A stretch of DNA of 64,000 nucleotides from Pseudomonas ekonensis (GTDB lineage Bacteria > Pseudomonadota > Gammaproteobacteria > Pseudomonadales > Pseudomonadaceae): NCBI RefSeq assembly GCF_019145435.1, contig NZ_JAHSTS010000002.1, positions 1,488,001 to 1,552,000 of the forward strand, written 5' to 3'. This document shows, in pieces, positions 42,129 through 50,978 of the stretch. The number at the start of each line of letters is the position of its first letter. Position 1 is the stretch's first letter. The notes under the pieces were generated by a model. The model did no database searches, had not been told where the DNA came from, and saw nothing but the letters and a program-made list of their open reading frames with translations. The translations under genes were made by a program, and so were the position numbers.

Positions 42129-43496
42129 TTACCGGACGCCCTCCGAACGCAGGGCCGACGGCGTGTAGTCGGCGGCCTTGGCGTCGAAGCCGAACTCGAA
42201 GCTGTGCTTCTCTTCGTTCTTCATGCCCAAGGCGAGGTAGCGGCCGGCGATGATGTCGTACAGGGCTTCGAGGGTGTACGCCTGGGCCTGGTGATCGTAA
42301 TAGTACTGGGCATGTCCCTCGGCCACCCGCCACAGTTGACCGCGGCCGTCGTAGTGGTCGGCCAGCGCCACCTGCCAGCTGTCCTCGTCCAGGTACATGT
42401 GGCGCTTGGCGTAGATGTGCCGCTCGCTCGGCTTGACCGTGCCGACCACCTCCCACACCCGGTGCAGCTCATAGCGGGTCAGGTCCTGGTTGATGTGCCC
42501 GGCCTTGATGATGTCGTCGTACTTGAGGCTCGGCGAATCGAGCTTGTAGCTGTTGTAGGGGATGTACATTTCCTTCTTGCCGATCAGTTTCCAGTCGTAG
42601 CGGTCCGGCGCCCCGGAGAACATGTCGAAGTTGTCCGAGGTGCGCAGGCCGTCGGCCGCGGTGCCCGGCCCGTCGTAGGCCACCTGAGGGGCGCGGCGCA
42701 CCCGGCGCTGGCCGGCGTTGTAGATCCACGCCAGGCGCGGCTCCTTCACCTGGTCGAGGGTCTCGTGCACCAGCAGCACGTTGCCCGCCAGCCGCGCCGG
42801 GGCGGTCACCGACTGCTTGAAGAAGGTCAGCACGTTGGCGGCCTTCTCCGGATCCAGGTCCTTCATCAACTGCGGCACCGCAATCTCTTCCTCGAAGCGG
42901 ATCGGCGTGTAGCTGCCGTTGGTCTGCGGCGTCACCTGGGTGATGATCCGCCGCAGGTTGCCGCCGTGGTAACGGGTGATGTGGTTCCACAGCACCTCGA
43001 CGCCGTTCTTGGGGATCGGGAAGGCGTAGTAGCGGTTGCCGGTGAAGTTGGCCAGACCGTTGCCGTCGTTGATGGCGGTGACGTTCAGCGCGCTGCGTTT
43101 GGCCGACTCGTAGATCTGCGGCGGCACGGCGACGGTGCGGTGGGTCGGGTAGACCGGGATCCTGTAAGTCTCGGGGTAGCGCTTGAACATCGCCACTTGG
43201 CCGTCGGACAGTTTGCTTTTGTACTGCTCGACGTTGGCGGCGGTGATGGTGAACAGCGGCTTCTCACCGGCGAACGGATCGGCCAGGAAGCCCTTGCTGT
43301 CCACCGCCCCGGCGTTCTTCGGGATGCCGCCGGTCCAGGCCGGAATCGAGCCGTCGGCGTTGCCGGCCCTCTCGGCCCCCAGCGGCGTCAGGCTGGTGCC
43401 GAGCTTGTTCGCCTCTTCCGGCGACACCGCCGCGATCACGTTGGCCGCCAGGAGGCTCAAGGCCAGGGCGCCGCATTGCAGAATCATCTTGCGCAT
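42129..43496 (-). CDS. DUF1329 domain-containing protein
   Basis: A 455-residue exported protein. The signal peptide is MRKMILQCGALALSLLAANVIA. Family-typical stretches are LTPLGAERAGNADGSIPAWT, YTPIRFEEEIAVPQLMKDLD and YELHRVWEVVGTVKPSERHI. DUF1329 proteins form a lipoprotein-localisation-like beta fold and accompany DUF1302 outer-membrane proteins; they have been linked to export or turnover of lipids and sterol-like compounds, but no activity is proven. The ATG at 43496 has AAGGA eight bases upstream, while the earlier ATG at 43505 is too close. DUF1302 lies 24 bases upstream. Confidence 0.9.
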   Translation of the reverse strand: MRKMILQCGALALSLLAANVIAAVSPEEANKLGTSLTPLGAERAGNADGSIPAWTGGIPKNAGAVDSKGFLADPFAGEKPLFTITAANVEQYKSKLSDGQVAMFKRYPETYRIPVYPTHRTVAVPPQIYESAKRSALNVTAINDGNGLANFTGNRYYAFPIPKNGVEVLWNHITRYHGGNLRRIITQVTPQTNGSYTPIRFEEEIAVPQLMKDLDPEKAANVLTFFKQSVTAPARLAGNVLLVHETLDQVKEPRLAWIYNAGQRRVRRAPQVAYDGPGTAADGLRTSDNFDMFSGAPDRYDWKLIGKKEMYIPYNSYKLDSPSLKYDDIIKAGHINQDLTRYELHRVWEVVGTVKPSERHIYAKRHMYLDEDSWQVALADHYDGRGQLWRVAEGHAQYYYDHQAQAYTLEALYDIIAGRYLALGMKNEEKHSFEFGFDAKAADYTPSALRSEGVR

Positions 43497-43520
43497 CGGA
43501 TTCATCCTTATTCGGGCAGG

Positions 43521-45314
43521 TCAGAAGTTCACGCCGAAGCTCAGGGCCACGAAGTCACGGTCTTCGAGGACGTTGTAGTCGCCGCCGAAAAAGTCGGTGT
43601 AGCTCAGGCTCGCGGTGTAGGTGTTGCGGTAGTCGGCATCGATCCCGACGCTGACCGCTTTGGCCCCTTCGTTGAACAGCCCGTTGGGACCGTACCCGGA
43701 AACGTCGTGGGACCAGGACAGGTTGGGCTTGAGGTTGATGCCGCCGATCACGTTGGCGTAGTCGAGGATCGCCCGGGCCCGGTAGCCCCAGGAGGTGGAC
43801 GTGACGAAGCCGCCGGTGTCGCCGCCGAAACCGTACTGGCCGTACACCGAGTCGCGGCCGTAACGCAGCTTGCTGCGCGGCTCCAGCCCGCCGACCCGCA
43901 CCACCGCCGCCTCGCCGACCACCGTCAGGCGTTCGGCGCCCAGCACCTGGTCGAAGAAGTGGGTCAGGGTGCTCTGCACCTGGGTCACTTCCTTGCGCCG
44001 GTAGCCCTTGTTGTCGGCGCCGGGGCGGGTGGCCAGCGGCGACGCCGCGCCGCCGGCGATGGGGTTGAGCATCGCCAGGGTCAGGTCGTTGGTGTTGACC
44101 TGCACCGGAGCGTTGGGCCGGTAGCTGATCTCGCCGGTCCAAGCGGTGCCGGTGGGCAGCGTGGTGGAAAAGCTCGCGCCGTACAGGCGGATGTCTTCGG
44201 GGTATTCGAGGTAGTACTGGCCGCGGCCGAGCATCACGCTCTGGGCCAGGCCGGAGCCGGCGCCGGGCGCGATGCCGTTGGCGATCCCGACCATCCCCGG
44301 CAACGCCGCCAGGGTCGAGAGCCCGGCGGTGGTGGTGCCGACGGTCGGGGTACGGCTGTGGTAGTTCATGAAGTACAGGCCGTACTCGGTGTCTTCGCCG
44401 AGCCAGCGCAGCGCCGTGCCCCACTGCCCCGAGTCCCGCGCGTCGCGGTCGCCGCCCCGGGGGATCACCACGCCTTCGCGGGTCACCTGGATCGGCTGCC
44501 CGAACGCCGCCGCCAACGGCGCCAGCGGCGCGATCGCCGGGTTGCCCACGGTGTAGCCGGTGGTGCAGCCGTCCGCCGCCACGTCCACGCCGAAGAAGGT
44601 GCCGCAGTTGTCCAGCACCGTCTGGTCCCACTCCAGCTGGTAGAAGCCTTCGACCGTGAGCTTGTCGGTCAGGCCCTGGGAGGCGAACAGCATGTTCACC
44701 GGGATCAGGCCTTCCTTGATCTCCGCGCCGGGACGGCGGAACGCCGACACGTCGATGGGGTTGATGCTGTTGATCGAGTTGCCGATGAAGGTGCTTTCGC
44801 CCCAGCTGACCACCTGCTTGCCGGCGCGCACGGTGCCCGGCAGGTCGGCGATGGAATAGTTGTGGTAGACGAACGCGTCGAGGATCTCGGCGCCCGAGGA
44901 CTTGGCGCCCTCCTTGCGGCCCTTGTCGCTGATCGGCTTGAACTCGCGGTCCTCGTCCTTGAGCTCGAAGTCGTACCAGTACTTGCCGCGCACGAACACA
45001 CCGGTGTCGCCGTACTTGAGCTCAAGGTCGTGGATGCCCTTGAAGATCTTGGAGAAGGTCTCGCCCTTCTTGAAGTTCAGGCGCCCGTCATCCCCGGTGG
45101 AGGACTGCCCCGTCCCGCCGTTGACCGTCCCCACCAGCGACTTGTCGGCATCGCGCAGGCCCCAGCTCGCGCCGACCGACAGCGACGAGTCGAACGTGCC
45201 CTCGATTTCCCCGATGTTGAACGAAACCGCCTGCGCCTGGGCGCAGCATCCCATGGCCACCGCAACGGCCAGCGCCTGCGGTGTGAAGATGGCGCGCATT
45301 GTTGTTTTTGTCAT
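43521..45314 (-). CDS. DUF1302 outer-membrane protein
   Basis: A 597-residue predicted outer-membrane beta-barrel. The signal peptide ends near AQAQAVSF, then FNIGEIEGTFDSSLSVGASW, a hallmark of DUF1302. Alternating polar/hydrophobic strands continue to the C-terminal aromatic DFVALSFGVNF. DUF1302/DUF1329 pairs are thought to move hydrophobic compounds (long-chain lipids, alkane or sterol derivatives) across the outer membrane. The ATG at 45314 follows GGGGAAG. The upstream region has no obvious conserved operator; the MalT-type regulator is the likely activator. Confidence 0.9.
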   Translation of the reverse strand: MTKTTMRAIFTPQALAVAVAMGCCAQAQAVSFNIGEIEGTFDSSLSVGASWGLRDADKSLVGTVNGGTGQSSTGDDGRLNFKKGETFSKIFKGIHDLELKYGDTGVFVRGKYWYDFELKDEDREFKPISDKGRKEGAKSSGAEILDAFVYHNYSIADLPGTVRAGKQVVSWGESTFIGNSINSINPIDVSAFRRPGAEIKEGLIPVNMLFASQGLTDKLTVEGFYQLEWDQTVLDNCGTFFGVDVAADGCTTGYTVGNPAIAPLAPLAAAFGQPIQVTREGVVIPRGGDRDARDSGQWGTALRWLGEDTEYGLYFMNYHSRTPTVGTTTAGLSTLAALPGMVGIANGIAPGAGSGLAQSVMLGRGQYYLEYPEDIRLYGASFSTTLPTGTAWTGEISYRPNAPVQVNTNDLTLAMLNPIAGGAASPLATRPGADNKGYRRKEVTQVQSTLTHFFDQVLGAERLTVVGEAAVVRVGGLEPRSKLRYGRDSVYGQYGFGGDTGGFVTSTSWGYRARAILDYANVIGGINLKPNLSWSHDVSGYGPNGLFNEGAKAVSVGIDADYRNTYTASLSYTDFFGGDYNVLEDRDFVALSFGVNF

Positions 45315-45584
45315 GCGTCTTCCCCGGTGAGTGACAGGAGGCTCCACCCTACTGCCCGGCGGCCGCGCCCGATAAGCGCACCAAGGAGGTATTCACGCTG
45401 TCGCCCGAAAGGATGAATGCCCTTGCCGGGCAGGCGTTTTCGCCGATCATGAACGGGCTGGATGGTCTACGATCAATGCCGGGCATGATGCCCGTCGCGG
45501 TGCGCCGGACTGTTGCATGCCCCGTAACAGTGCATGTCCGGAATCGGTATTTTTCCCACAGGCCCGTGCCCTTATTCTGAACGG

Positions 45585-45761
45585 GCTTTCAAGGCAGACG
45601 GCCTTGACGCAAGAAGTCCGTGGCCTGAGGGCCATCGGCAACCGTTTTCAGACGGTGCGCAACGCTTGCGCTCCCTCGACCCGCTGTTCACTGACGTTGA
45701 TTTGTAGCTCCTTGATCCAACGTCTTACCTTGGCCGCTGCTGATGCAGCGGCCTTTTTTTT
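45585..45761 (+). ncRNA. Candidate small RNA ending in an orphan terminator
   Basis: A near-perfect intrinsic terminator (GGCCGCTGC 45732-45740, GCAGCGGCC 45745-45753, then eight T) points rightward, yet no plus-strand gene ends anywhere upstream: the neighbours on both sides are on the minus strand. Just before it, ACGTTG (45694-45699) pairs with CAACGT (45718-45723), exposing a loop with 'gtagctcc'. The 5' end at about 45585 is a guess from a weak TATTCT -10 (45573-45578). A stem plus terminator with a pyrimidine-rich loop is the usual shape of an Hfq-type sRNA. It resembles none that I can name with confidence. Confidence 0.6.
45732..45761 (+). terminator. Intrinsic terminator of the candidate small RNA
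   Basis: A nine-base GC-rich stem with a four-base loop (TGAT) and an uninterrupted run of eight T on the plus strand. There is no A-run on the left side, so it works only rightward. Confidence 0.9.
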
Positions 45762-46055
45762 GTCTGCGGATTAGTCCTCCCGCACCGGACACGTTCGGTC
45801 CCGGTACCCGTCAACAGGAATCGGTGTTGTATTCGGGGAGGGGCCCGCCCTGGCGTCGCCGGACAGAATGTCCGGACGCCAACGGCATGAGCTCAATGCA
45901 AGCGGGGAACGGCTGAAAACCTACGCGATGCCTTTTGAGAAGGGTGCACAGGCCAGCGGGAGGGGCAGAACCGGATAACGCCAACATTCATGTTGAACGA
46001 CCAGTACGCGCAACAGAAAACGGCCACCAGGGATCACCCGGGTGGCCGGCTTGGG
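45762..46055. other. Intergenic remainder with a strong stand-alone hairpin
   Basis: No gene is supported here. At 45851-45881 a two-part stem (TGGCGT with ACGCCA, then CCGGACA with TGTCCGG around GAA, with a two-base bulge) makes a 13-pair hairpin without a T-run. The stretch 45315-45584, on the other side of the small RNA, holds the DUF1302 promoter and nothing else I can identify. Confidence 0.55.
46015..46048 (-). terminator. Rho-independent terminator after the SDR gene
   Basis: CGGCCACC (46021-46028) pairs with GGTGGCCG (46041-46048). On the minus strand the stem is followed by TTTTC, so it ends the leftward transcript that contains the SDR gene at 46056-46967. Confidence 0.85.
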
Positions 46056-46967
46056 TCACAACGAATACTTCTGCAGATTCCCCATCATCTCCTTCAGCGC
46101 CTCGATGTTGTCCTTCGGATGCGCCGCCCCTTCGAAGTCGCAGATCTGCTGCCAGTGCGCCGCGACATCTTCGGGCGAGAAGCCTGCATCAGGATCGAAC
46201 CCGGCGCCCAGGCTGCGCTCCCAGCGCACCTTGCCCATCCAGCCGCCGCCGACTTCGAACAGGCCTGCGGTCTCCTGGCAGTTCTCGCTGGCCAGGTACA
46301 CCACCAGCGGGCTGACCAGTTCGGGCTTGAGCTGGTCGAACACCTGCGGCGGGATCAGGCCTTCGGTCATGCGGGTGCCGCCGGTGGGGGCGATGGCGTT
46401 GACCAGGATGTTGTTCTTGCGGCCCTCGATGGCCAGGGTGCGGGTCAGGCCGTACAGGCCGAGCTTGGCCATGCCGTAGTTGGACTGGCCGAAGTTGCCG
46501 TAGATGCCGGAGGTGGACGCGGTGAAGATCACCCGGCCGTAGTTCTGCTCGCGCAGGTGCGGCCAAGCGGCACGGGTGACCTTGTAGGCGCCTTCGACGT
46601 GGACACGGTAGACCAGGTCCCAATCGGCGTCCTCCATCTTGTGGAAGGACTTGTCGCGCAGGATCCCGGCGTTGTTGACCACCACATCGACGCGGCCGAA
46701 CGCATCCAGAGCGTTCTGCACGAGCTTGTCGCCGTCGGTGACCGAGTCGTGGTTGGCCTCGGCGATGCCGCCGGCCGCGCGGATTTGCGCAACCACACGG
46801 TCGGCCGCCGACGCGTTGGCGCCCTCGCCCTGGGTCGAGCCGCCGAGGTCGTTGACCAGCACCCTGGCGCCCTGCCTGGCGAACAGCAACGCGTGGGCCC
46901 GCCCCAGACCGCCGCCGGCTCCGGTGACGATCACGACTTTGTCTTCGAAACGCACAGCTTCATTCAT
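46056..46967 (-). CDS. Short-chain dehydrogenase, MFE-2-type 3-hydroxyacyl-CoA dehydrogenase
   Basis: A 303-residue SDR resembling the dehydrogenase part of peroxisomal multifunctional enzyme type 2. It has TGAGGGLGRAHALLFARQGA at the cofactor site, VNDLGGSTQGEG, NNAGILRDKSFHKM, catalytic Ser in TASTSGIYGNFGQ, Tyr/Lys in YGMAKLGL and APTGGTRMTEG. The likely reaction is oxidation of a (3R)-hydroxyacyl-CoA. It is the last gene of a leftward group with an alpha/beta hydrolase and a class II aldolase-like gene, separated from them by 161 bases. Confidence 0.9.
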   Translation of the reverse strand: MNEAVRFEDKVVIVTGAGGGLGRAHALLFARQGARVLVNDLGGSTQGEGANASAADRVVAQIRAAGGIAEANHDSVTDGDKLVQNALDAFGRVDVVVNNAGILRDKSFHKMEDADWDLVYRVHVEGAYKVTRAAWPHLREQNYGRVIFTASTSGIYGNFGQSNYGMAKLGLYGLTRTLAIEGRKNNILVNAIAPTGGTRMTEGLIPPQVFDQLKPELVSPLVVYLASENCQETAGLFEVGGGWMGKVRWERSLGAGFDPDAGFSPEDVAAHWQQICDFEGAAHPKDNIEALKEMMGNLQKYSL

Positions 46968-47128
46968 GGCAGGGACTCCAGCAGGCCTGAGGGACAGAGA
47001 GCCCGAGTGTCAGGCACCGGCGCTGCGGTCACAACGAACACGGCTGGCGCTGAATGGCGGCTGATAAGGCGCAAGGATGATCAGGTGGCGGCGCAGCGAG
47101 CGCAAGCACGCGCGCCGCTGCGCGGCGT

Positions 47129-48031
47129 TCAGGAACACGCGGCCTTGAGGGGCGGCAGCGCGAGGTGGTCGCGAAACGCCAGGTAGTGCTTGAGCACCAG
47201 CGCCGGCGCTTCGGTCTGGGGGTAATGGCCGATGCCCGGCAACAGCACCGCGTCCGCATCCGGAATGAGCTGGCGGTAACGCTCGACCATGTGCCCGCCG
47301 GAAATCGGATCGACCTCGCCGTCGATCACCCGCAACGCAACGTCGCCGCGCTGCATGGCCGCGACCCAACGGTCGCGCTGCACCCGGCGCTCGGGGATGT
47401 AGCCGATCAGCTTGTGCATGATCCGGGGCCCCCGGTTGCACTCGATCAGGCTCCAGAAGTCATCCAGCTCGCTTTCGCTGGGACGGGTCTGCGGGCCGAA
47501 GATCTGCCGGAAGCTTTTCGCCAGGCCTTCGCGGCTGAAGGCGCGGCCGATCATCCAGCCCAGCGGGCTGAGCAGCAGTTTTTGCATCAGCACCGGCCGG
47601 TGGGTCTCCGGGAACAGGCCGCCATTGAGGAACACGCAACTGGCCACCTCGATCAGGCTTTCGCCGTGCCGGGCGAGCAGTTCCTGGGCGACGCTGTCGC
47701 CGTAGTCGTGCGCCAGAACGTGGACCGGCTGTTCGACGTTCAGGTGCGCGAGCAGCGCCTGTTGCAGGTCGGCCTGCTCCAGCAGGCTGTAGGTGTGGTT
47801 CAGGGGCTTGGCCGAATCGCCGAAACCGAGCATGTCGCAGGCGATCACCCGGTAGCGCTGGGCCAGCGGCTGCCAGAGGTAGTGCCAGTCCCAGCTGGCG
47901 GTCGGGAAGCCATGGATCAGCAGCAGGGGTTCGCCCTGCCCGCACGTCCAGTAACGGATCGGCTGGCCACGGAAGACAAACGTGCGGCTGCGCTTGCGCC
48001 AGACGCTCAGCGGAATTTCGGTCAGAGGCAT
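47129..48031 (-). CDS. Alpha/beta-fold hydrolase (MEST/epoxide hydrolase-like)
   Basis: A 300-residue cytoplasmic hydrolase. GEPLLLIHGFPTASWDWHYL carries the oxyanion-hole HGFP. The nucleophile elbow is LAHDYGDSVAQELL, where the nucleophile position is Asp rather than Ser, as in epoxide hydrolases, haloalkane dehalogenases and MEST proteins. The catalytic His is in GIGHYPQTEAP near residue 270. The substrate is unknown. Its ATG shares one base with the stop of the upstream class II aldolase gene (TGATG), so the two are co-translated. PA3429 of P. aeruginosa occupies the same position as I recall it. Confidence 0.88.
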   Translation of the reverse strand: MPLTEIPLSVWRKRSRTFVFRGQPIRYWTCGQGEPLLLIHGFPTASWDWHYLWQPLAQRYRVIACDMLGFGDSAKPLNHTYSLLEQADLQQALLAHLNVEQPVHVLAHDYGDSVAQELLARHGESLIEVASCVFLNGGLFPETHRPVLMQKLLLSPLGWMIGRAFSREGLAKSFRQIFGPQTRPSESELDDFWSLIECNRGPRIMHKLIGYIPERRVQRDRWVAAMQRGDVALRVIDGEVDPISGGHMVERYRQLIPDADAVLLPGIGHYPQTEAPALVLKHYLAFRDHLALPPLKAACS

Positions 48032-48846
48032 CAGAGTCGGTATCCCGCGTCGTGTTTGTCGAGTTTGCGCAGCAGCGCCGGCCAGGCCAGCGCGCCGCCC
48101 ATGCCCTGGGCGCTCTTGGTGACGCCGGCGACCATCGCCCGCGCACCGGCCAGGATCTGCGGCTCGATGGGGATCAGCTCGGCGCCGCCGGCCTGGGCCA
48201 TCACCTGAATGTCGCAGGCACGCTGGAAGGTGAACATCATCAGAAAGGTGTCGGCGATGGTGCCGCCGCAGGTCAGCAGACCGTGGTTGTGCAGCATCAG
48301 GAAACCGCTGTCGCCGAGGTCGGCCTGCAGCCGGGCCTTTTCCTCGTGGTTCAGCGCCACGCCCTCGTAGGCGTGATACCCCAGGCTCGACAGCACGAAC
48401 AGCGACTGCTGGCTGATCGGCAGCACCCCTTGGCGCTGCGCCGACACCGCCACGCCGGACGCGGTGTGGGTGTGCAGCACGCAGGCCACGTCGTGCCGCA
48501 CTTCGTGCACGGCGCTGTGGATGGTATAGCCGGCGGGGTTGATGTCGTAGGGGCTGTCCATGAGCTTGCGCCCGGCCAGGTCGACCTTCACCAGGCTCGA
48601 CGCGGTGATCTCATGGAACATCAGGCCGAACGGGTTGATCAGGAAATCTTCGGTGCCGGGCACCTTGGCGGAAATGTGGGTGAAGATCAGGTCATCCCAG
48701 CCATGCAGGGCGACCAGGCGGTAACAGGCGGCCAGGTCGACCCGGGTCTGCCACTCCGCGGCGCTGACCAGGTCTTTGACATTCAGGGACGACGGGACGG
48801 GGGCTACGCTCACTGTATGCACCTCTGCGTTCTTATTGTTCTGCAC
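48031..48846 (-). CDS. Class II aldolase/adducin family protein
   Basis: A 271-residue protein with the zinc-dependent class II aldolase fold. Metal-binding histidines are seen in VACVLHTHTASGVAVSAQ (two His) and MLHNHGLLTCGGTIADTFLM, and the phosphate-site region is LIFTHISAKVPGTEDFLINP. It could be an aldolase, epimerase or decarboxylase-like enzyme; the product is not predictable. It leads the three-gene leftward group with the alpha/beta hydrolase and the SDR. Confidence 0.88.
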   Translation of the reverse strand: MQNNKNAEVHTVSVAPVPSSLNVKDLVSAAEWQTRVDLAACYRLVALHGWDDLIFTHISAKVPGTEDFLINPFGLMFHEITASSLVKVDLAGRKLMDSPYDINPAGYTIHSAVHEVRHDVACVLHTHTASGVAVSAQRQGVLPISQQSLFVLSSLGYHAYEGVALNHEEKARLQADLGDSGFLMLHNHGLLTCGGTIADTFLMMFTFQRACDIQVMAQAGGAELIPIEPQILAGARAMVAGVTKSAQGMGGALAWPALLRKLDKHDAGYRL

Positions 48847-48944
48847 GTGTCAGCAGTCTAGTCAGCCGCCGAAGATCGTGTAGTTGCATTGGTAGCCAGC
48901 TTGATGACTGAGCGGGTCAGAAAGCCAGGGGCCTTGGATCCATG

Positions 48945-49631
48945 TCAAAGCACCGACGCCAGCAAAGGGGCGGCGAACAGATTGAGCAACCCGGTCAGCA
49001 CCATCACCAGCCCGGCCACGGAGCCCTCTTCACCGCCCACTTCCCGGGCCCGGCTGACGCCTGCGCCATGGGCGCCGACCCCAAACAGCGCACCGCGCGC
49101 CAGGGCGCTGCGCAACGGCAGCCACTTGAGCAGCACGCCGCCCAGCATGGCGCCGAACACCCCGGTGAACATCACGAACACCGCCGTCAGCTCCGGCACG
49201 CCGCCCAGGTCCTGCGCCAACGGCATGGCGAACGGCGTGGTGATCGAGCGCGGCGCCAGCGACAGCGTCACCGAGCTGTCCAGCGCCAGCGCCCGGGCCA
49301 GCCCGAACGAGGTCGCGACCGATGCCGCGCTGCCGGCCAACATGCCCAGCAACAGGGCCGGCCAATGCCGCACCAGCAGGCGCCGCTGCTGCCAGATCGG
49401 CACCGCGAACGCGACGGTGACCGGCCCCAGCACCTGCATCAGCCAACGGGTGTCGCGGGAATATTCGGCATAGGCGGTGTGCAGCGGCACCGCGAGGGCC
49501 AGCAGCAGCGCCGGCACCAGGATCAGCGGCGACAGCACATAACGCCCGGTGCGCCGGTACAGCCAACGGCTGAACAGGTACGCGAGCAGCGTGAAGGCCA
49601 GCCAGAACATCGGCATCGGTTCATACGTCAT
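48945..49631 (-). CDS. LrgB/CidB-family membrane protein
   Basis: A 228-residue inner-membrane protein with seven or so helices. LAPRSITTPFAMPLAQDLGG is the signature of the LrgB family, and AVFVMFTGVFGAMLG and GVGAHGAGVSRAREVGG also match. These proteins partner a small CidA/LrgA holin-like protein and influence cell lysis, extracellular DNA release or pyruvate/metabolite transport. The start overlaps the end of the cidA-like gene by 11 bases. Confidence 0.92.
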   Translation of the reverse strand: MTYEPMPMFWLAFTLLAYLFSRWLYRRTGRYVLSPLILVPALLLALAVPLHTAYAEYSRDTRWLMQVLGPVTVAFAVPIWQQRRLLVRHWPALLLGMLAGSAASVATSFGLARALALDSSVTLSLAPRSITTPFAMPLAQDLGGVPELTAVFVMFTGVFGAMLGGVLLKWLPLRSALARGALFGVGAHGAGVSRAREVGGEEGSVAGLVMVLTGLLNLFAAPLLASVL

Positions 49632-49995
49632 GGGAACGCCTCAGGCGCACGGCCAGCTCCACGGTGAACGCCGTCACCAGCATCACCATCAATGTGCTGG
49701 CGCCGATCACCAGTGCGATCCGCCAGCCGTCGTCGCGCAGCAAGGCGCCGTGATCCAGCAGGCTCATCAGCGCGGGAATGAAGAACAGCAGCATCTCGGC
49801 CATCAGCAGCCCGGCGCCCAGCTGCAACGCCGCCGGCTTGACCCGGCCGGACGCGAACGCCAGCAGCAACAGCGTCATGCCGATCACCCCGCCGGGAATC
49901 GGCCAGGCCAGCCACGCGGCCAGCCGGCAGCCGAGCAGATAAAGGCCCAGCAGCACGGCCAGCTCGGTCAATAGACGGGAAAGACGCTTGATCAT
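49621..49995 (-). CDS. CidA/LrgA-family holin-like protein
   Basis: A 124-residue membrane protein with four helices. WPIPGGVIGMTLLLLAF is the conserved loop-helix of the CidA/LrgA family, and MAEMLLFFIPALMSLLDHG follows. The ATG at 49995 is preferred to a longer frame because GAGG lies upstream and the extension has no helix. It is the first gene of the pair with the LrgB-like gene and is divergent from a LysR regulator 95 bases away. Confidence 0.9.
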   Translation of the reverse strand: MIKRLSRLLTELAVLLGLYLLGCRLAAWLAWPIPGGVIGMTLLLLAFASGRVKPAALQLGAGLLMAEMLLFFIPALMSLLDHGALLRDDGWRIALVIGASTLMVMLVTAFTVELAVRLRRSHDV

Positions 49996-50090
49996 GGTTT
50001 CGCTCCTCTCAGGCGCCCATTTTACGAAGCAGCCTGCCATCTCCGAAGCGAATTGTTAGACTCGCAGCCATTCCAATCCGGAATCAGGCC

Positions 50091-50978
50091 ATGGAATTCA
50101 AACAGCTGCGCAGTTTCGTCGAAGTGATGCATCAGGGCGGATTCACCCAGGCCGCCAAGACGTTGCACATCAGCCAGTCCGCGGTGAGCAAGCAGGTCGC
50201 CCAACTGGAACTGAGCCTGGGCACGCCGCTGCTGGAACGGCTCGGCTCGCAGTTGCGCCTGACGGCCGCGGGCAGCGTGGTGCTGCAACGGGCCGAAGGC
50301 ATGCTGCGCCTGCGCAACGAGTTGCTCAGCGAACTGGACGACCTCAGCCAACTGGCCCGCGGCGAGTTGCGCCTGGGCCTGCCCCTGCTGGGCAGCGACG
50401 CGTTGTTCGCCGGGCTGTTCGCCGAGTACCGGCGGCGCTATCCGAACATCGCCATTCACTTGCTGGAGGGCGGCAGCCGCCATGTCGAGCAGGCGGTGCT
50501 CAGCGGCGAACTGGAGCTGGGGGGCAGCCTGCTGCCGAACGATCCTCAGTTCGACTTCCAGCCGTTCTGCGACGAGCCGCTGGACGCCTTGCTGCCGGTG
50601 GACCATCCGTTGGCCGGCAAGGGAGACATCGGCCTGGAGGAACTGGCGGACACGCCGTTCCTGTTGTATCAGCGCAGTTTCGTGCTCAACGACCGCCTGC
50701 TTCAGGCCTGCCAGCAACTGGGCTTCACCCCGAAGGAAGGCGGACGCAGCGGCCAGGCGGACTTCCTCGCCGCCCTGGTCGCCGCCGGCCAGGGCGTGGT
50801 GCTGCTGCCCAGCGTGGTGGCCCGCGCCCTGGAGCGGCCGGGCGTGGTGCGCCTGACCCTGAGGGCACCGGACACCCTGCGCTGGGACATCGCGTTCATC
50901 TGGCGCAGCGGCGCCTATCTGTCGAAAGCGGCGCAGGCCTGGCTGGCGCTGCTGCGCGAGCGGACGGTCAGCCCTTGA
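50091..50978 (+). CDS. LysR-family regulator, CidR-like position
   Basis: A 295-residue LysR-type regulator: the helix-turn-helix region MEFKQLRSFVEVMHQGGFTQ, SAVSKQVAQLELSLG and RLTAAG, followed by the effector domain ending in LLRERTVSP. It is divergent from the cidA/lrgB pair and, like CidR in other bacteria, probably activates it. The last 11 bases overlap the convergent flavodoxin gene. Confidence 0.9.
   Translation: MEFKQLRSFVEVMHQGGFTQAAKTLHISQSAVSKQVAQLELSLGTPLLERLGSQLRLTAAGSVVLQRAEGMLRLRNELLSELDDLSQLARGELRLGLPLLGSDALFAGLFAEYRRRYPNIAIHLLEGGSRHVEQAVLSGELELGGSLLPNDPQFDFQPFCDEPLDALLPVDHPLAGKGDIGLEELADTPFLLYQRSFVLNDRLLQACQQLGFTPKEGGRSGQADFLAALVAAGQGVVLLPSVVARALERPGVVRLTLRAPDTLRWDIAFIWRSGAYLSKAAQAWLALLRERTVSP

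Noticed and set aside
42204..45416. A 1,070-codon open frame on the plus strand opposite DUF1329/DUF1302
   Set aside because: Same reason: it mirrors two real genes and shows no recognisable domain or ribosome site.
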